A DNA stretch of 20,461 bases from DASPXY01 sp038227745 (GTDB taxonomy: Bacteria > Planctomycetota > Planctomycetia > Gemmatales > Gemmataceae): NCBI GenBank assembly GCA_038227745.1, contig JBBRPS010000066.1, positions 1 to 20,461 on the forward strand. The letters are read 5' to 3'. This document shows, one piece after another, positions 6,668-14,963 of this stretch. A model generated the notes under the pieces. That model saw only the letters and a program-made list of their open reading frames with translations. It was not told where the DNA came from and ran no database searches. The stretch's first letter is position 1; every line of letters starts with the position of its first letter. Position numbers and translations under genes: made by a program.

Positions 6668-8044
6668 ATGGGGGAACGACAACTCGCGGCCGGGGCGGCC
6701 ACCGCCGTCATCACGCCGAACCTCGGCGTGTCGCTGTGCGGCTCGATGCAGGACCGCCGGGCCGAGAACATCCACGACGACCTCCACGCCCGCTGCCTGG
6801 TGCTGGACAACGGTGACACGCGCCTGGCCCTGGTGCTGCTCGACCTCATCGCCGCCCGCAAGGAGTGGCTCAGCGAGATCAAGCACTCCATCCACGGCCA
6901 TACGGGCATCCCGCTGGCGAACATCCTCATCAGCTGCACCCACACGCACAGTGCCGTCACGCCGGTCGATGTCTTCCAGAGCAACGCGGACACGGCGTAT
7001 CTCAAGTGGGCGGCCCCGCGGATCAGCGACTGCGTGCGCGTCGCGGTCAACCGCCTGGCCCCGGCGCGGGTCGGCTGGGCAGTCGGCCGGGAGGACCGCA
7101 TCGCCTTCAACCGCCGTTACCACATGGCGCCGGGCACGCCCCTGGAGAGCCCGTTCCCGCGCGGTGCGGACCGCGTCCGCACCAACCCGCCCGTCGAGAG
7201 CAAGGCGATCGTCCGCCCGGCCGGTCCGATCGACCCCGCGGTCCCGGTGCTGGCGGTGCAGCAGGCGAACCGCGCCGACGGGCAGCCGCTCGCTGTGTAC
7301 GCCAGTTACGCCCTGCACTACGTTGGCGGCAACCCGCCCGCGGACGTCTCGGCGGACTACTTCGGCCTCGTCGCCGACATGCTGCACGACCGCACCGGCG
7401 GCCCGCGTCGCGACCCGCGCCAGCCGTTCGTCGGCATGCTGGCGAACGGCTGCTTCGGCGACATCAACAACATCGACGTGCGCCGCCGCCTGCAGCAGCC
7501 GTACCCCTATCACCAGATGTTCCGGGTGGCGGAGACGCTGACTGCGGCGATTCACGACGCCTGGCGCGAGGTACGCTACCGCAACTGGGTGCCGCTGGGG
7601 GCGCAGGAGACGGTGCTGGAGCTGGCGGTGCGGCGGCCGTCCACCGCGGAAATCGCCCACGCCCGCGAGGTGCTGCAGCGCGCGGCGCAGGGGCCGCTGC
7701 AGACGCTGCCCGAGATCTACGCCCGCGAGACGGTGCAGCTGTCCGAGTGGCCGGCGCGCTTCCGCACGCCGATCCAGGCATTGCGTATCGGTGACCTGGC
7801 GATCGTGGCCCTGCCGGGCGAGCCCTTCTGTCAGATCGGCCTGGACGTCAAGGCCCGGAGCCCGTTCAAGACGACGATGACGGTCGGCATGGCGAACGAC
7901 TACGCCGGCTACATCCCCACCGAAGAGCAGCACGCCCTGGGCGGTTATGAGACCTGGCGCGCCAAGTCGAGCTTCCTCGAAGTGAAGGCGGCGGGCCAGA
8001 TCCAGCAGGCGGCCCTGGGACTGCTGGCGAAACTGGCGAAGTAA
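6668..8044 (+). CDS. neutral/alkaline ceramidase-like N-terminal domain protein
   Basis: The 458-residue protein opens with AGAATAVITPNLGVSLCG and DDLHARCLVLDNGDTRLALV, the start of the neutral/alkaline non-lysosomal ceramidase N-terminal domain. The zinc-site signature SCTHTHSA is present (H92, H94). A second histidine in SYALHYVGG (H217) is a likely second zinc ligand. ANGCFGDINN (residues 259-268) corresponds to the segment carrying the catalytic serine region in true ceramidases, but here lacks the serine. There is no signal peptide, so it is probably cytoplasmic, and the C-terminal Ig-like domain of ceramidases is absent. Many planctomycetes have multiple such paralogues of unknown substrate. 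A G-rich stretch (GGGGGCGACC) precedes the ATG. The divergent neighbour is the acyltransferase, separated by 228 bp in which I find no convincing promoter. Family is confident, amidase substrate is not. Confidence 0.85.
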   Translation: MGERQLAAGAATAVITPNLGVSLCGSMQDRRAENIHDDLHARCLVLDNGDTRLALVLLDLIAARKEWLSEIKHSIHGHTGIPLANILISCTHTHSAVTPVDVFQSNADTAYLKWAAPRISDCVRVAVNRLAPARVGWAVGREDRIAFNRRYHMAPGTPLESPFPRGADRVRTNPPVESKAIVRPAGPIDPAVPVLAVQQANRADGQPLAVYASYALHYVGGNPPADVSADYFGLVADMLHDRTGGPRRDPRQPFVGMLANGCFGDINNIDVRRRLQQPYPYHQMFRVAETLTAAIHDAWREVRYRNWVPLGAQETVLELAVRRPSTAEIAHAREVLQRAAQGPLQTLPEIYARETVQLSEWPARFRTPIQALRIGDLAIVALPGEPFCQIGLDVKARSPFKTTMTVGMANDYAGYIPTEEQHALGGYETWRAKSSFLEVKAAGQIQQAALGLLAKLAK

Positions 8045-8084
8045 TCCCTCCTCCTCGCCCCCCACCAACAACCGGAACCACACC

Positions 8085-9239
8085 ATGGACCAGGCGATCT
8101 ACGACGAGCTGCAGCAGGCATTCGAGGCGGAGGGGCCGGCGCGAGCCATCGACCGCCTCTGCGACACCCTGCGCGAGCGCAAGGATTACTCGAACCTGTT
8201 CTACGCCCTGCTGATGAAGAAGCGCCACGAGCTGGGCGTCTCGCCGATCCCGACCGGGCCGGCGCTGGACCTGCCCGCGGAGTGCCACGAGCCTTACGAG
8301 GACGCGATCCGCGAGGCGGGGCGGCTGGTGGGCCGGCTGTACCTGGAGGAGGGCAACGTCGCGCACGCCTGGGCGTTCTACCGCATGCTCGGCGAGTCGG
8401 ATCCGGTCAAGGAGGCGCTGGAGAAGTTCGAGCCGACCGACGGCGAGGACTGCCACCCGCTGGTGGACATCGCCTACCACCAGGGCCTGCACCCGCGCAA
8501 GGGCTTCGACCTGATCCTCGACCGCTTCGGCATCTGCAGCGCCATCACCATGCTCGGCGGCCAGGAGTTCCCGCACGGTCCCGAGATCCGCGACTACTGC
8601 ATCAAGCGCGTCGTCCGCGCCCTCTACCGCGATCTGCACGACCGCCTGAGTGCCGAGATCGAGCGTCAGGAGGGCAAGAAGCCCGAGGCGCAGACGGTGC
8701 GCGAGCTGATCGCGGGCCGCGACGGGCTGTTCGAGGACGACTTCTATCACATCGACGTCTCGCACCTCAGCTCGGTGGTGCAGATGAGCATCCATTTGTC
8801 GCCGAGTGAGGAACTGGGGATGGCGCGTGAGATGTGCGCGTACGGCCAGCGCCTGTCGCCGCGCTTCCAGTACGCCGCGGAACCGCCGTTCGAGAACCAG
8901 TACCTTGACTACGGCTTCTATCTGGCGATCCTGGCGGGCGACGACGTCGAGGGCGGTCTGGCGCACTTCCGCGCCAAGGTCGAGCAGGCGAACCCGGAGG
9001 AGGTCGGCACCTACCCGGCCGAGGTGTTCGTGAACCTGCTGCTGCGCGTGGGGCGGGCCGACGAGGCGCTGGCGGTGGCCCGGAAGTACCTGGCGACGGC
9101 GGAAGAGCAGCGGCTGACGTGCCCGGGGATCGTGGAGTTGTGTCAGAAGACGGGCAACTACCGGGCGCTGGCGGAGGTGGCGCGCACGCAGGACAACGCG
9201 GTGCATTTCCTGGCGGGGCTGATCGCGGCGGGCAAATGA
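8085..9239 (+). CDS. conserved-type helical protein of unknown function
   Basis: I do not recognise this 384-residue protein. It begins MDQAIYDELQQAFEAEGPAR and is acidic, leucine- and alanine-rich, with no signal peptide or membrane segment. Pairs of amphipathic helices recur (for example RAIDRLCDTLRERKDYSNLF, AGRLVGRLYLEEGNVAHAWA, FVNLLLRVGRADEALAVARK, ELCQKTGNYRALAEVARTQD), a pattern typical of TPR-like scaffolds, at least in the first 110 and last 120 residues. A middle part (about residues 135-230) contains CHPLVDIAYHQGLHPRKGFD with several histidines and cysteines, which might bind metal. It starts 40 nt after the ceramidase-like gene, so the two are probably cotranscribed. No clear ribosome-binding site precedes the ATG. 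Function can only be guessed from that pairing. Confidence 0.8.
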   Translation: MDQAIYDELQQAFEAEGPARAIDRLCDTLRERKDYSNLFYALLMKKRHELGVSPIPTGPALDLPAECHEPYEDAIREAGRLVGRLYLEEGNVAHAWAFYRMLGESDPVKEALEKFEPTDGEDCHPLVDIAYHQGLHPRKGFDLILDRFGICSAITMLGGQEFPHGPEIRDYCIKRVVRALYRDLHDRLSAEIERQEGKKPEAQTVRELIAGRDGLFEDDFYHIDVSHLSSVVQMSIHLSPSEELGMAREMCAYGQRLSPRFQYAAEPPFENQYLDYGFYLAILAGDDVEGGLAHFRAKVEQANPEEVGTYPAEVFVNLLLRVGRADEALAVARKYLATAEEQRLTCPGIVELCQKTGNYRALAEVARTQDNAVHFLAGLIAAGK

Positions 9240-9273
9240 GGTCTAAACCGGCGTCCGGTCTGCCGAGGCAGTG

Positions 9274-9474
9274 ATGAGCCGAAAAGACGATCTCAAGGAA
9301 GTGGATCGGGCCGCCGCCGAAGCCGGCATCCCTCCCGCGCACAGGCGCGATTTCGGCCGCTACATCGAACGGTGCAAACGGAAGGGTGACGGGGGCACGA
9401 AGAACGACAGGGGCGACTTCACTTACCCGGAACTGCTCGAAAAAGCACGCGAGTTCAAGGAGCAGAACGGTTGA
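9274..9474 (+). CDS. small charged protein of unknown function
   Basis: The 66-residue product (MSRKDDLKEVDRAAAEAGIP and onward) is strongly charged and contains PPAHRRDFGRYIERCKRKGD followed by GDFTYPELLEKAREF. The order helix, glycine-rich turn, FTYPELLEKAREF helix looks like a compact folded domain, and I recall similar short segments at the C-terminal ends of some polymorphic-toxin proteins, which is a memory and not a search result. A GTG directly precedes the ATG; the ATG is preferred because GAGG at 9265-9268 is then spaced normally. It starts 34 nt after the helical protein gene and is followed 60 nt later by another gene on the same strand. It could be an orphan toxin tip, an antitoxin-like protein, or a DNA-binding peptide. 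Confidence 0.6.
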   Translation: MSRKDDLKEVDRAAAEAGIPPAHRRDFGRYIERCKRKGDGGTKNDRGDFTYPELLEKAREFKEQNG

Positions 9475-9534
9475 GGTTTCCGTTCGGAGTTTCGGGACCC
9501 GGAAAACCCACGCCGCGTGACCCACGGTGCCAAC

Positions 9535-10149
9535 ATGATTATCGATCTCAAAAAGGAGGTAAGAGAGTCGAGAGAGTTCCATCTCCTCGAAGCGTTTCTC
9601 GGCACCCTCGTCGGCCAGCGGTGCCTCAAGGTGGAACTCTCCTATGGCGGCGAGTTGATGCTCCACGTCGGTGAGCCGCTGCCGTACTCCCACCCGAAGT
9701 TGGCCGACGAGCAGAAAGGGGGTTGGATTCTCGGGTCGCGTGCCTCGGGGTGGAGCTTCCTCCTGAACGACCCGCCTTTCCTCATCGAGTCCGACGGCCA
9801 GGGCCCCGGTACAGTCGAGGGTTCCGCGGCGCACGCGCTCGACCCAGGGCAGGTTGAGGAGAAGGTCGCGCAGCTCATCGGCAGCACGATCATTGCGGCC
9901 ACTCTGGCCTTGCAGCCGTTGCGGCGAGCGCCCCATCTTGGCGTGTCGGTCTTCATTGGCTTCGCCAACCGCTCGCGGCTTGTCATCGCGCCGAACGACG
10001 AGCTGGATGAAGAGCCGCACCTCGCGGACTGGGAATTGTTCACTCCTTACGGCATGTACCTGAGGTGTGGCCCCGGCCCGGTCTGGTCTTACCTGCGGTC
10101 GGACGTCCTGGAGGCGCCGATTGACCGGGGCGCGACATCGACCGCCTGA
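9535..10149 (+). CDS. unrecognised 204-residue protein, possible immunity-like
   Basis: I do not recognise a family. From ATG 9535 the protein reads MIIDLKKEVRESREFHLLEA, then LVGQRCLKVELSYGGELMLHVGEPL, GGWILGSRASGWSF, a central helix (QVEEKVAQLIGSTIIAATLALQPL), and WELFTPYGMYLRCGPGPVWSYLR near the end. Alternating short strands around G-x-x-x-x-x-V-x-L segments with W and G recall small immunity or SMI1-like proteins, but this is only an impression. An upstream in-frame GTG at 9517 would add six residues; neither start has a strong Shine-Dalgarno sequence. The strong AAGGAGGT at 9553-9560 lies inside the gene with no start codon after it. No signal peptide or membrane segment is present. It forms a tandem pair with the 66-residue gene. 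Confidence 0.75.
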   Translation: MIIDLKKEVRESREFHLLEAFLGTLVGQRCLKVELSYGGELMLHVGEPLPYSHPKLADEQKGGWILGSRASGWSFLLNDPPFLIESDGQGPGTVEGSAAHALDPGQVEEKVAQLIGSTIIAATLALQPLRRAPHLGVSVFIGFANRSRLVIAPNDELDEEPHLADWELFTPYGMYLRCGPGPVWSYLRSDVLEAPIDRGATSTA

Positions 10150-10240
10150 ACGACAGCGCACCAGAGGACACAGAGCCGTTCCCATGCCCCCGGCCCGCGC
10201 CTGGCCTCCCTCGATCAGTTTCGCCCGAGTGATGGGCAAG

Positions 10241-10255
10241 CCTCAACGGTTGAGG
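10241..10255. terminator. small hairpin between convergent genes
   Basis: CCTCAACGGTTGAGG can fold with a CCTCA/TGAGG stem. It lies in the 112-bp gap between the plus-strand 204-residue gene and the minus-strand small gene that converge here. There is no T-run on either strand, so intrinsic termination is doubtful. Confidence 0.3.
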
Positions 10256-10261
10256 GCGACG

Positions 10262-10501
10262 TCACGAGTCGGCCTCGGGGTATTCGGGGAAGAGCGGCAG
10301 CACGCGGTGGCGCGTCACGTTGAAGTGCTGGAACGAGAAGGGGGCAAACACCCGATCCTCGCACAGGGCGACGTAGAGACGGCGCAGGCGCGCCGCGCGC
10401 GAGTCGCCGCGATCTTCGAGAAGGTCGCACAGGACGGGTACCGCGTCCAGGTCGCCCTCGGCGATGCCGGCCAGCAGTCCGGCCAGGTCGGGGTCCGTCA
10501 C
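10262..10501 (-). CDS. TIGR02996-like small protein
   Basis: From the GTG at 10501 the 79-residue product reads VTDPDLAGLLAGIAEGDLDA, then VPVLCDLLEDRGDSRAARLRRLYVALCED. This resembles the TIGR02996 repeat-companion domain common in Gemmata-type planctomycetes (pattern LL-x-AI, DWLEERGDP-x-RA-x-LR), although the DW pair is replaced by CD. The longer upstream frame would overlap the dienelactone hydrolase gene and starts with a low-complexity arginine/proline stretch, so the GTG 32 nt after that gene's stop is preferred; GGGGAGGAG lies just upstream of it. The domain has no established biochemical function. Probably cotranscribed with the hydrolase and perhaps the helicase. Confidence 0.55.
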   Translation of the reverse strand: MTDPDLAGLLAGIAEGDLDAVPVLCDLLEDRGDSRAARLRRLYVALCEDRVFAPFSFQHFNVTRHRVLPLFPEYPEADS

Positions 10502-10533
10502 GGTCGGCCTCACTCTCCTCCCCGCGGCGCCAG

Positions 10534-11280
10534 CTACAGGCCGCGGCGGAACAGATCCGCGGCCAGGTCGAGGCACAGGTGCGCCGCGGCGGGGTCGTGG
10601 CGCTCCCCCTCGTCCCGCAGGAAGGCGTGGGCGGCGTTGAACTCGTGCCAGGTGAACCAGGTGCCAGCCCCGTCGAGCGCCTCGTAGATCCGCCGCCGGC
10701 CCTCGGGGGGCACGTGCGGATCCTGCCGCCCGAACACGAGCAGCAGTTCGCCGCGGATCTCGCCGGCGCGGGCCAGCGAGTCGGCGTTGCCGCCGACGCC
10801 CAGCGTGCCGGTGTGCAGGTCGGTCGGGTAGAAGCAGGCGGTGGCGCGGACGTCGGGGTGCAGGGCGGCGCGGAAGGCGAGGTGGCCGCCGAGGCAGATG
10901 CCGACCGCGCCGAGCCGCCCGTCACAGGCGGCGTGCGACCGGAGGGCCGCCAGCACCGCCGCGGTGTCCGCGTCGAAGGTGCTCAGGGGGATCGTCTGCT
11001 TGTAGGCATTCCCCCTGGTCTTGCCCGCGTCGTCGTAGCCCAGGACGGTGCCGGGCGGTTCCTGACAGTGGTAGACCTCCGGCACCATCACGAGGTAGCC
11101 GAGGCTCGCGAACTGGACGGCGAGGCGCCGTACCGGGGCGGTCTGCTGAAATATCTCCGAGAACAGCACGAGCCCGGGGTCACATCGCGACGGTCGGTCC
11201 GGCACCCACGGGGCGTAGACGTACGTCCGCATCGGCCCGGCCGGCGTGGGGAGGTCCTGGTAGGAGTCACGGACGATCAT
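10534..11280 (-). CDS. dienelactone hydrolase family protein
   Basis: The 248-residue protein has the alpha/beta-hydrolase fold and length of dienelactone hydrolases. The catalytic cysteine is C129 in GICLGGH (the G-x-C-x-G-G nucleophile elbow), the acid is D187 in FGRQDPHVP, and the base is H218 in NAAHAF. E42 in FSEIFQ matches the glutamate that interacts with the cysteine in the archetype. Family members hydrolyse cyclic lactones or other esters, so a cytoplasmic hydrolase with an unspecified substrate is the safe call. No signal peptide is seen. The gene begins 58 nt after the helicase-exonuclease gene on the same strand, so they may share a transcript, though a functional link is not apparent. 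Confidence 0.9.
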   Translation of the reverse strand: MIVRDSYQDLPTPAGPMRTYVYAPWVPDRPSRCDPGLVLFSEIFQQTAPVRRLAVQFASLGYLVMVPEVYHCQEPPGTVLGYDDAGKTRGNAYKQTIPLSTFDADTAAVLAALRSHAACDGRLGAVGICLGGHLAFRAALHPDVRATACFYPTDLHTGTLGVGGNADSLARAGEIRGELLLVFGRQDPHVPPEGRRRIYEALDGAGTWFTWHEFNAAHAFLRDEGERHDPAAAHLCLDLAADLFRRGL

Positions 11281-11338
11281 ACGGAGTCCCGCCCAAAGAT
11301 AGAGATGGAGGCTGTGCCCTCTGCGACGGGCACCCTCG

Positions 11339-14320
11339 TCAGCGGCAGACCGGCGCGCGCGGCGCGACCAGGCCGAGGTCCTCCAGGAACATCGTCCCCC
11401 CGGTCGGCTTGCCGTTCCGCTCGCGGCAGCAGCTCAGCGATAGGCGATCCCTGGCGCGCGTCATGGCGACGTACAGCAGACGCCGGGCCTCGCGAATATC
11501 CTCTTCCCGGTTCTCGGTGATGGCGTAGTAGCCGGGCAACTGGTAGTCCTCGACCCCGGCGATGTACACGCGCGAGAACTCCAGCCCCTTGGTGGCGTGA
11601 AACGTCAGGAGGCTCACGCGCTCCGGGTCGATGCCGCTGCCGTCCGAGCGCGACAGGGCCAGCATGTCCAGGAACGCCCGCACGCCCTCTTGCAAGCCGT
11701 CGGCCTTCACCCGCGCCATGAGCCGGAAGAGGCGGGCGTAGGCCTCCGCGTAGCGGTCGCGGGACGACGTCTCTTGCTTCTCGCGCCCCCACGTGGGCTT
11801 GCCGCCCATCCGTCGCAGCACTTCCTCCAGGGGTAGGCAGCGCTCCCCCAGCGTCTCCGCCTCCTCCAGGTACGTGTCCACCACCGGCGAGCGCCGCCCT
11901 AGTCCGCGCCACGAGGCGGCCTGGCGCAGGGCCTGGTCGTCGGCGGACGCCGGCTCGCGCCCCTCGATCGCCGACCCCAGGGCCACGCAGTCCAGCAGGT
12001 CCGCCAGGCATGTCTTCCGCGACCGCCGTAAGCGCTCGAGTTGCAGCTTCTCGAACACCAGGGCGAGGCACACCGCGTCGTCGAGGGCATGGTGGCTGCG
12101 GCCGGGCGGCACGCCGAAGCGCTCGGCGAGGTCCACCAGGCGCAGGCTGCCGGTCGGGTAGAGGCTCCGCGCCAGGGTGAGCGTGTCGAAGTACGCCATG
12201 CCGTCCAGACCGCCGTACGGTCCCGCCTGCCGCCGCAGCACGGGGATGTCGAAGCGGTGGCCGTTGTGCGCGACCTGCATCAGGTCGCCGACGAACGCGC
12301 GGAAACCGGGCCACACCTCGCCGAACGCCGGCTGTCCCCTGAGGTCCTCATCCTTGTAGCCGTGGACCATCGTCGCCCCGGGAGAAACCGAGCGCCCGGG
12401 CCGGATGAGGGCGTGGAAGCTGTCCGCGACCCGACCGCCGCCGACCCTCACCGCGGCCAGCTCAATGACCTCGCACGTCTCGACGTCCTTGCCCGTCGTC
12501 TCCGTGTCGAAGGCCACGTAGTCGGCGAGGAGCTTGCGGTACTGCCGCGACTCCACGAACTGCAGCGCCTTGAACAGGTGCGCGACCCGGCAGCGCTCGG
12601 GGTCTTCCAGGCGCAGAACTCTGGCGGGGGTCGGTGGCACGTCGTCCGCACCCAGGGCCAGCACCAGGTCGGTGGCGCTGACCGTCGGGGCCGCGTCGAG
12701 GTAGCGGACGGCGAGGCCGGGCAGCGCCCGCTGGATCATGACCCGGACCGGGATCTCCAGGCCGTTCGCCCGCGTCAGCAGCACCTGGGCGCCGCCCGCC
12801 GCCGCCCGCCGCAGCTCCTCCCCCAGCTCTCGGGCCGCCGGCAGTGTCTCCGGGTCTTCGAGCTGCTCGTGGCCGCGCTCCAGGGGGTTCTCGTAGGCGC
12901 CGAGGCCCTGGGCCAGTACCGCGTTGACGACGTCGGCGAGGCCGCCCTGGATCCGCCCCAGGCCCTTGAGGTTCTCGACCTGGTACAGGAAGCGCCAGCA
13001 CGCCGCGGTGTCGGGGCCGGCCTTCTGCTCCGCGTGTACGCGCACGCGAGCGAGAAAAGAATCGACCGGCACGCGCTGCAGCTCGGCCAGCAACGTCTCG
13101 GGGAAGACGGTCCGGGCCAGGCACTCGACTTCCAGGTCGGAGTCGGGGTGAAGCACGACGCGCAGGGCAGCGATGACCTGGCCGATCACCGGGTCGTCGC
13201 CGAGAGCCTGGCCCTTGCCCAGCTGGCACGGGATGCCCGCCGCGATCAGCGCCTCCTCGAAGCGCCGGCCGATCTCGTGCGTGCGGTACAGGATCGCGTA
13301 CTCGCCGCGCGGCAGCCGGTGCTCGGCCAGGTCGCACTGCAGGTCGCCCAGGACCCACTCTACTTCCTCAACCTCGTCGGCCGCCGCCCACGTCCGCAGC
13401 GGGAACGTCGTTTCGCGCACCGCGATGAGCTGTTTCTCGAACAGCTCGCACGGCGGCAGGATCTTGCGGGCCGCCTCGAAGATCCCCTTCGAGCAGCGGC
13501 AGTTGATGTCCAGCACGATCGGCTCGGCGATGGCGAAGTCGTCGAGGAAGCGCTCGATGACGCGCGGGTCGGCCCCGCGCCAGGAGAAGATCGACTGCTC
13601 CTCGTCCCCCACCGCGAACAGGCTGCGGTGCCGCTCGGCCAGCAGGCGGACGATCGCGTACTGCGTCATGTCCAGGTCCTGGAACTCGTCGATGAGGACG
13701 TGGTCCCAGCGCGCCTGGTACTCGGCGCGGACGGACTCGCTGCTCTCCAGAAGCTTGCGCGCCAGGTCGAGGATCTCGTCGTAGTCGATCAGGTAGTGCG
13801 AGCGCAGCTCCTCCTGATAACGGCGGAAGAGCTTCTCGTCGGTGGCCGTCAGCTCGTAGCCCTGGAGCCGCCGCCGGCCGAAGAGGGTGAGGAGTTGGCG
13901 ATAGCGCCGCGAGTGGACGCCCAGGCGGTTGAGGACGAGCCGCTGGTGGGCCTCGTCGGCGACGCCGAAGCCCGAGGGCAGGCCGGCGCGACGGCCGAAG
14001 GCCCGGAGCAGATCGAGGCAAAGCGAGTGGATCGTCCCCAGGGTGAGGTGCTCGGCGAGGTCCTTCAGCTCTTGCTCGAGGCGGCTGCGGATCTCCTGGG
14101 CAGCCTTATTCGTGAAGGTGATCGCGCAGATCTTCGCGGGCGTGGCGCCAAAGTGGGCGATCAGGTGGCCGATCCGTCCGGTCAGGCAGCGGGTCTTTCC
14201 CGCGCCGGGGCCGGCGAGGACGAGGACCGGGCCGAGCGGGGCGGCGACGGCCCGCAGCTGCTGCGGGAAGAAGCGCACCGCGGCAGTCTGGGATCCGGTC
14301 TGGGTCGGTTGCTCCGCCAT
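11339..14320 (-). CDS. UvrD-type helicase with embedded DnaQ-like exonuclease
   Basis: The 993-residue protein starts MAEQPTQTGSQTAAV and is preceded by AGAGG about 5 nt upstream of the ATG. Superfamily 1A helicase motifs: a Q-motif-like FFPQQLRAV, Walker A GPGAGKT (37-43), motif Ia ITFTNKAAQEI (68-77), Walker B VLIDEFQDLD (208-217), motif III GDEEQSIFSWRGADP (238-252), motif IV AILYRTHEIGRRFEEAL (342-358), motif V LLTFHATKGLEF (905-914), and motif VI LLYVAMTRARDRL (948-960). Between motif IV and motif V, at about residues 600-765, lies a complete DEDDh exonuclease: FDTETTG (D605, E607), AHNGHRFDIP (D691) and HHALDDA (H743, D748). All catalytic residues of both enzymes are present. It would unwind DNA 3'-to-5' with ATP and degrade 3' ends, suggesting repair or recombination. 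There is no iron-sulfur cluster motif and no AddAB/RecB-type nuclease. Confidence 0.92.
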   Translation of the reverse strand: MAEQPTQTGSQTAAVRFFPQQLRAVAAPLGPVLVLAGPGAGKTRCLTGRIGHLIAHFGATPAKICAITFTNKAAQEIRSRLEQELKDLAEHLTLGTIHSLCLDLLRAFGRRAGLPSGFGVADEAHQRLVLNRLGVHSRRYRQLLTLFGRRRLQGYELTATDEKLFRRYQEELRSHYLIDYDEILDLARKLLESSESVRAEYQARWDHVLIDEFQDLDMTQYAIVRLLAERHRSLFAVGDEEQSIFSWRGADPRVIERFLDDFAIAEPIVLDINCRCSKGIFEAARKILPPCELFEKQLIAVRETTFPLRTWAAADEVEEVEWVLGDLQCDLAEHRLPRGEYAILYRTHEIGRRFEEALIAAGIPCQLGKGQALGDDPVIGQVIAALRVVLHPDSDLEVECLARTVFPETLLAELQRVPVDSFLARVRVHAEQKAGPDTAACWRFLYQVENLKGLGRIQGGLADVVNAVLAQGLGAYENPLERGHEQLEDPETLPAARELGEELRRAAAGGAQVLLTRANGLEIPVRVMIQRALPGLAVRYLDAAPTVSATDLVLALGADDVPPTPARVLRLEDPERCRVAHLFKALQFVESRQYRKLLADYVAFDTETTGKDVETCEVIELAAVRVGGGRVADSFHALIRPGRSVSPGATMVHGYKDEDLRGQPAFGEVWPGFRAFVGDLMQVAHNGHRFDIPVLRRQAGPYGGLDGMAYFDTLTLARSLYPTGSLRLVDLAERFGVPPGRSHHALDDAVCLALVFEKLQLERLRRSRKTCLADLLDCVALGSAIEGREPASADDQALRQAASWRGLGRRSPVVDTYLEEAETLGERCLPLEEVLRRMGGKPTWGREKQETSSRDRYAEAYARLFRLMARVKADGLQEGVRAFLDMLALSRSDGSGIDPERVSLLTFHATKGLEFSRVYIAGVEDYQLPGYYAITENREEDIREARRLLYVAMTRARDRLSLSCCRERNGKPTGGTMFLEDLGLVAPRAPVCR

Positions 14321-14636
14321 CGTGGCCTCTGCCGGTGCCGCCGACTCGTTCTCAGCGCGTCCACGGGAATGGGATTGCGCACGGTCCCCGGGTTGCCGCC
14401 GCGGGGGCGGTGGGGCAGTGTTCGGGAGAGCGTGGCCGCGGACTCGCGTGAGAGAACGGCGGAGCGGTGGCTGGGGTGGAACCGCTTCGGCCTGGGGTTG
14501 TTCGACCCCCCATTATGACCTTGCCTGCGGCGCAACGCAAGCCGACCCGGCGCGCCGAACGGACCGCGGCAAGGGTTTTCGGGAGGGTCGTAGGGACAAG
14601 TCCAGGAACGGGATCGAAGTCATTGGCGGGCGGCCC
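14321..14636. other. noncoding region upstream of helicase gene
   Basis: Apart from the candidate promoter at 14512-14540, I find no gene, RNA or repeat here. Frames crossing it are arginine/proline-rich and have no recognisable content. Confidence 0.5.
14512..14540 (-). promoter_or_regulatory. candidate promoter for helicase-exonuclease gene
   Basis: On the minus strand TTGCGT (complement of 14535-14540) and CATAAT (complement of 14512-14517) are spaced by exactly 17 nt. CATAAT is one base from the sigma-70 -10 consensus and is the only such A/T-rich hexamer in this G+C-rich stretch. The leader would be about 185 nt. The -35 match is poor, so confidence is low. Confidence 0.3.
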
Positions 14637-14795
14637 TTACCGGCCGGCGGCCAGCGTGTACAAGAAGGCGCCGAGCAACTCGCCGCGCTCGCCCTCGTGG
14701 CAGGAGAGGCACTGCTTGCCACTGCGGATGGCGCCGAGGACGTGCCGGCGGCCGTCGTTCGCGTCGCGCACGAACAGGTCTGCGCCGCCTCGGAA
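14637..14795 (-). pseudogene. C-terminal relic of a c-type cytochrome
   Basis: A 52-codon minus-strand frame, open between two stop codons (TAA at 14798-14796 and TAA at 14639-14637), encodes ADLFVRDANDGRRHVLGAI, then GKQCLSCHEGERGELLGAF, ending LYTLAAGR. CLSCH is a CxxCH haem-attachment motif, and its position near the C-terminus resembles planctomycete cytochrome-like proteins. There is no start codon upstream with a ribosome-binding site, no signal peptide and no distal Met ligand, so this is the broken end of a longer gene. It is too short to be a working cytochrome. Confidence 0.55.
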
Positions 14796-14963
14796 TTAGA
14801 AATGATAGTATCTCACCACCCCGCACAGGCGGTGTCAACCGCTCCCGCGCATCATCTCCCGAGCCGGCTGGCGGATTGCGGGCGTGCTCTTCAAGCGGTA
14901 CAGTATTGACGTGGCCGCCGAGACCGGGGAAGTTCGGCCGGCCCTCCTCACCCGGGACGTGGC

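Noticed and set aside
9553..9560. AAGGAGGT, a perfect Shine-Dalgarno sequence
   Set aside because: No ATG, GTG or TTG occurs at a suitable distance downstream, so it does not start a gene; it is coding sequence of the 204-residue protein.
7866..10239. Long minus-strand frames between the ceramidase-like gene and the dienelactone hydrolase
   Set aside because: They lie antisense to the helical protein gene and the small cassette, are low-complexity, and have no motif or start signal.
12041..14518. 825-codon plus-strand frame
   Set aside because: Antisense to the helicase-exonuclease gene, rich in Arg/Val/Gln/Leu, with no recognisable domain.
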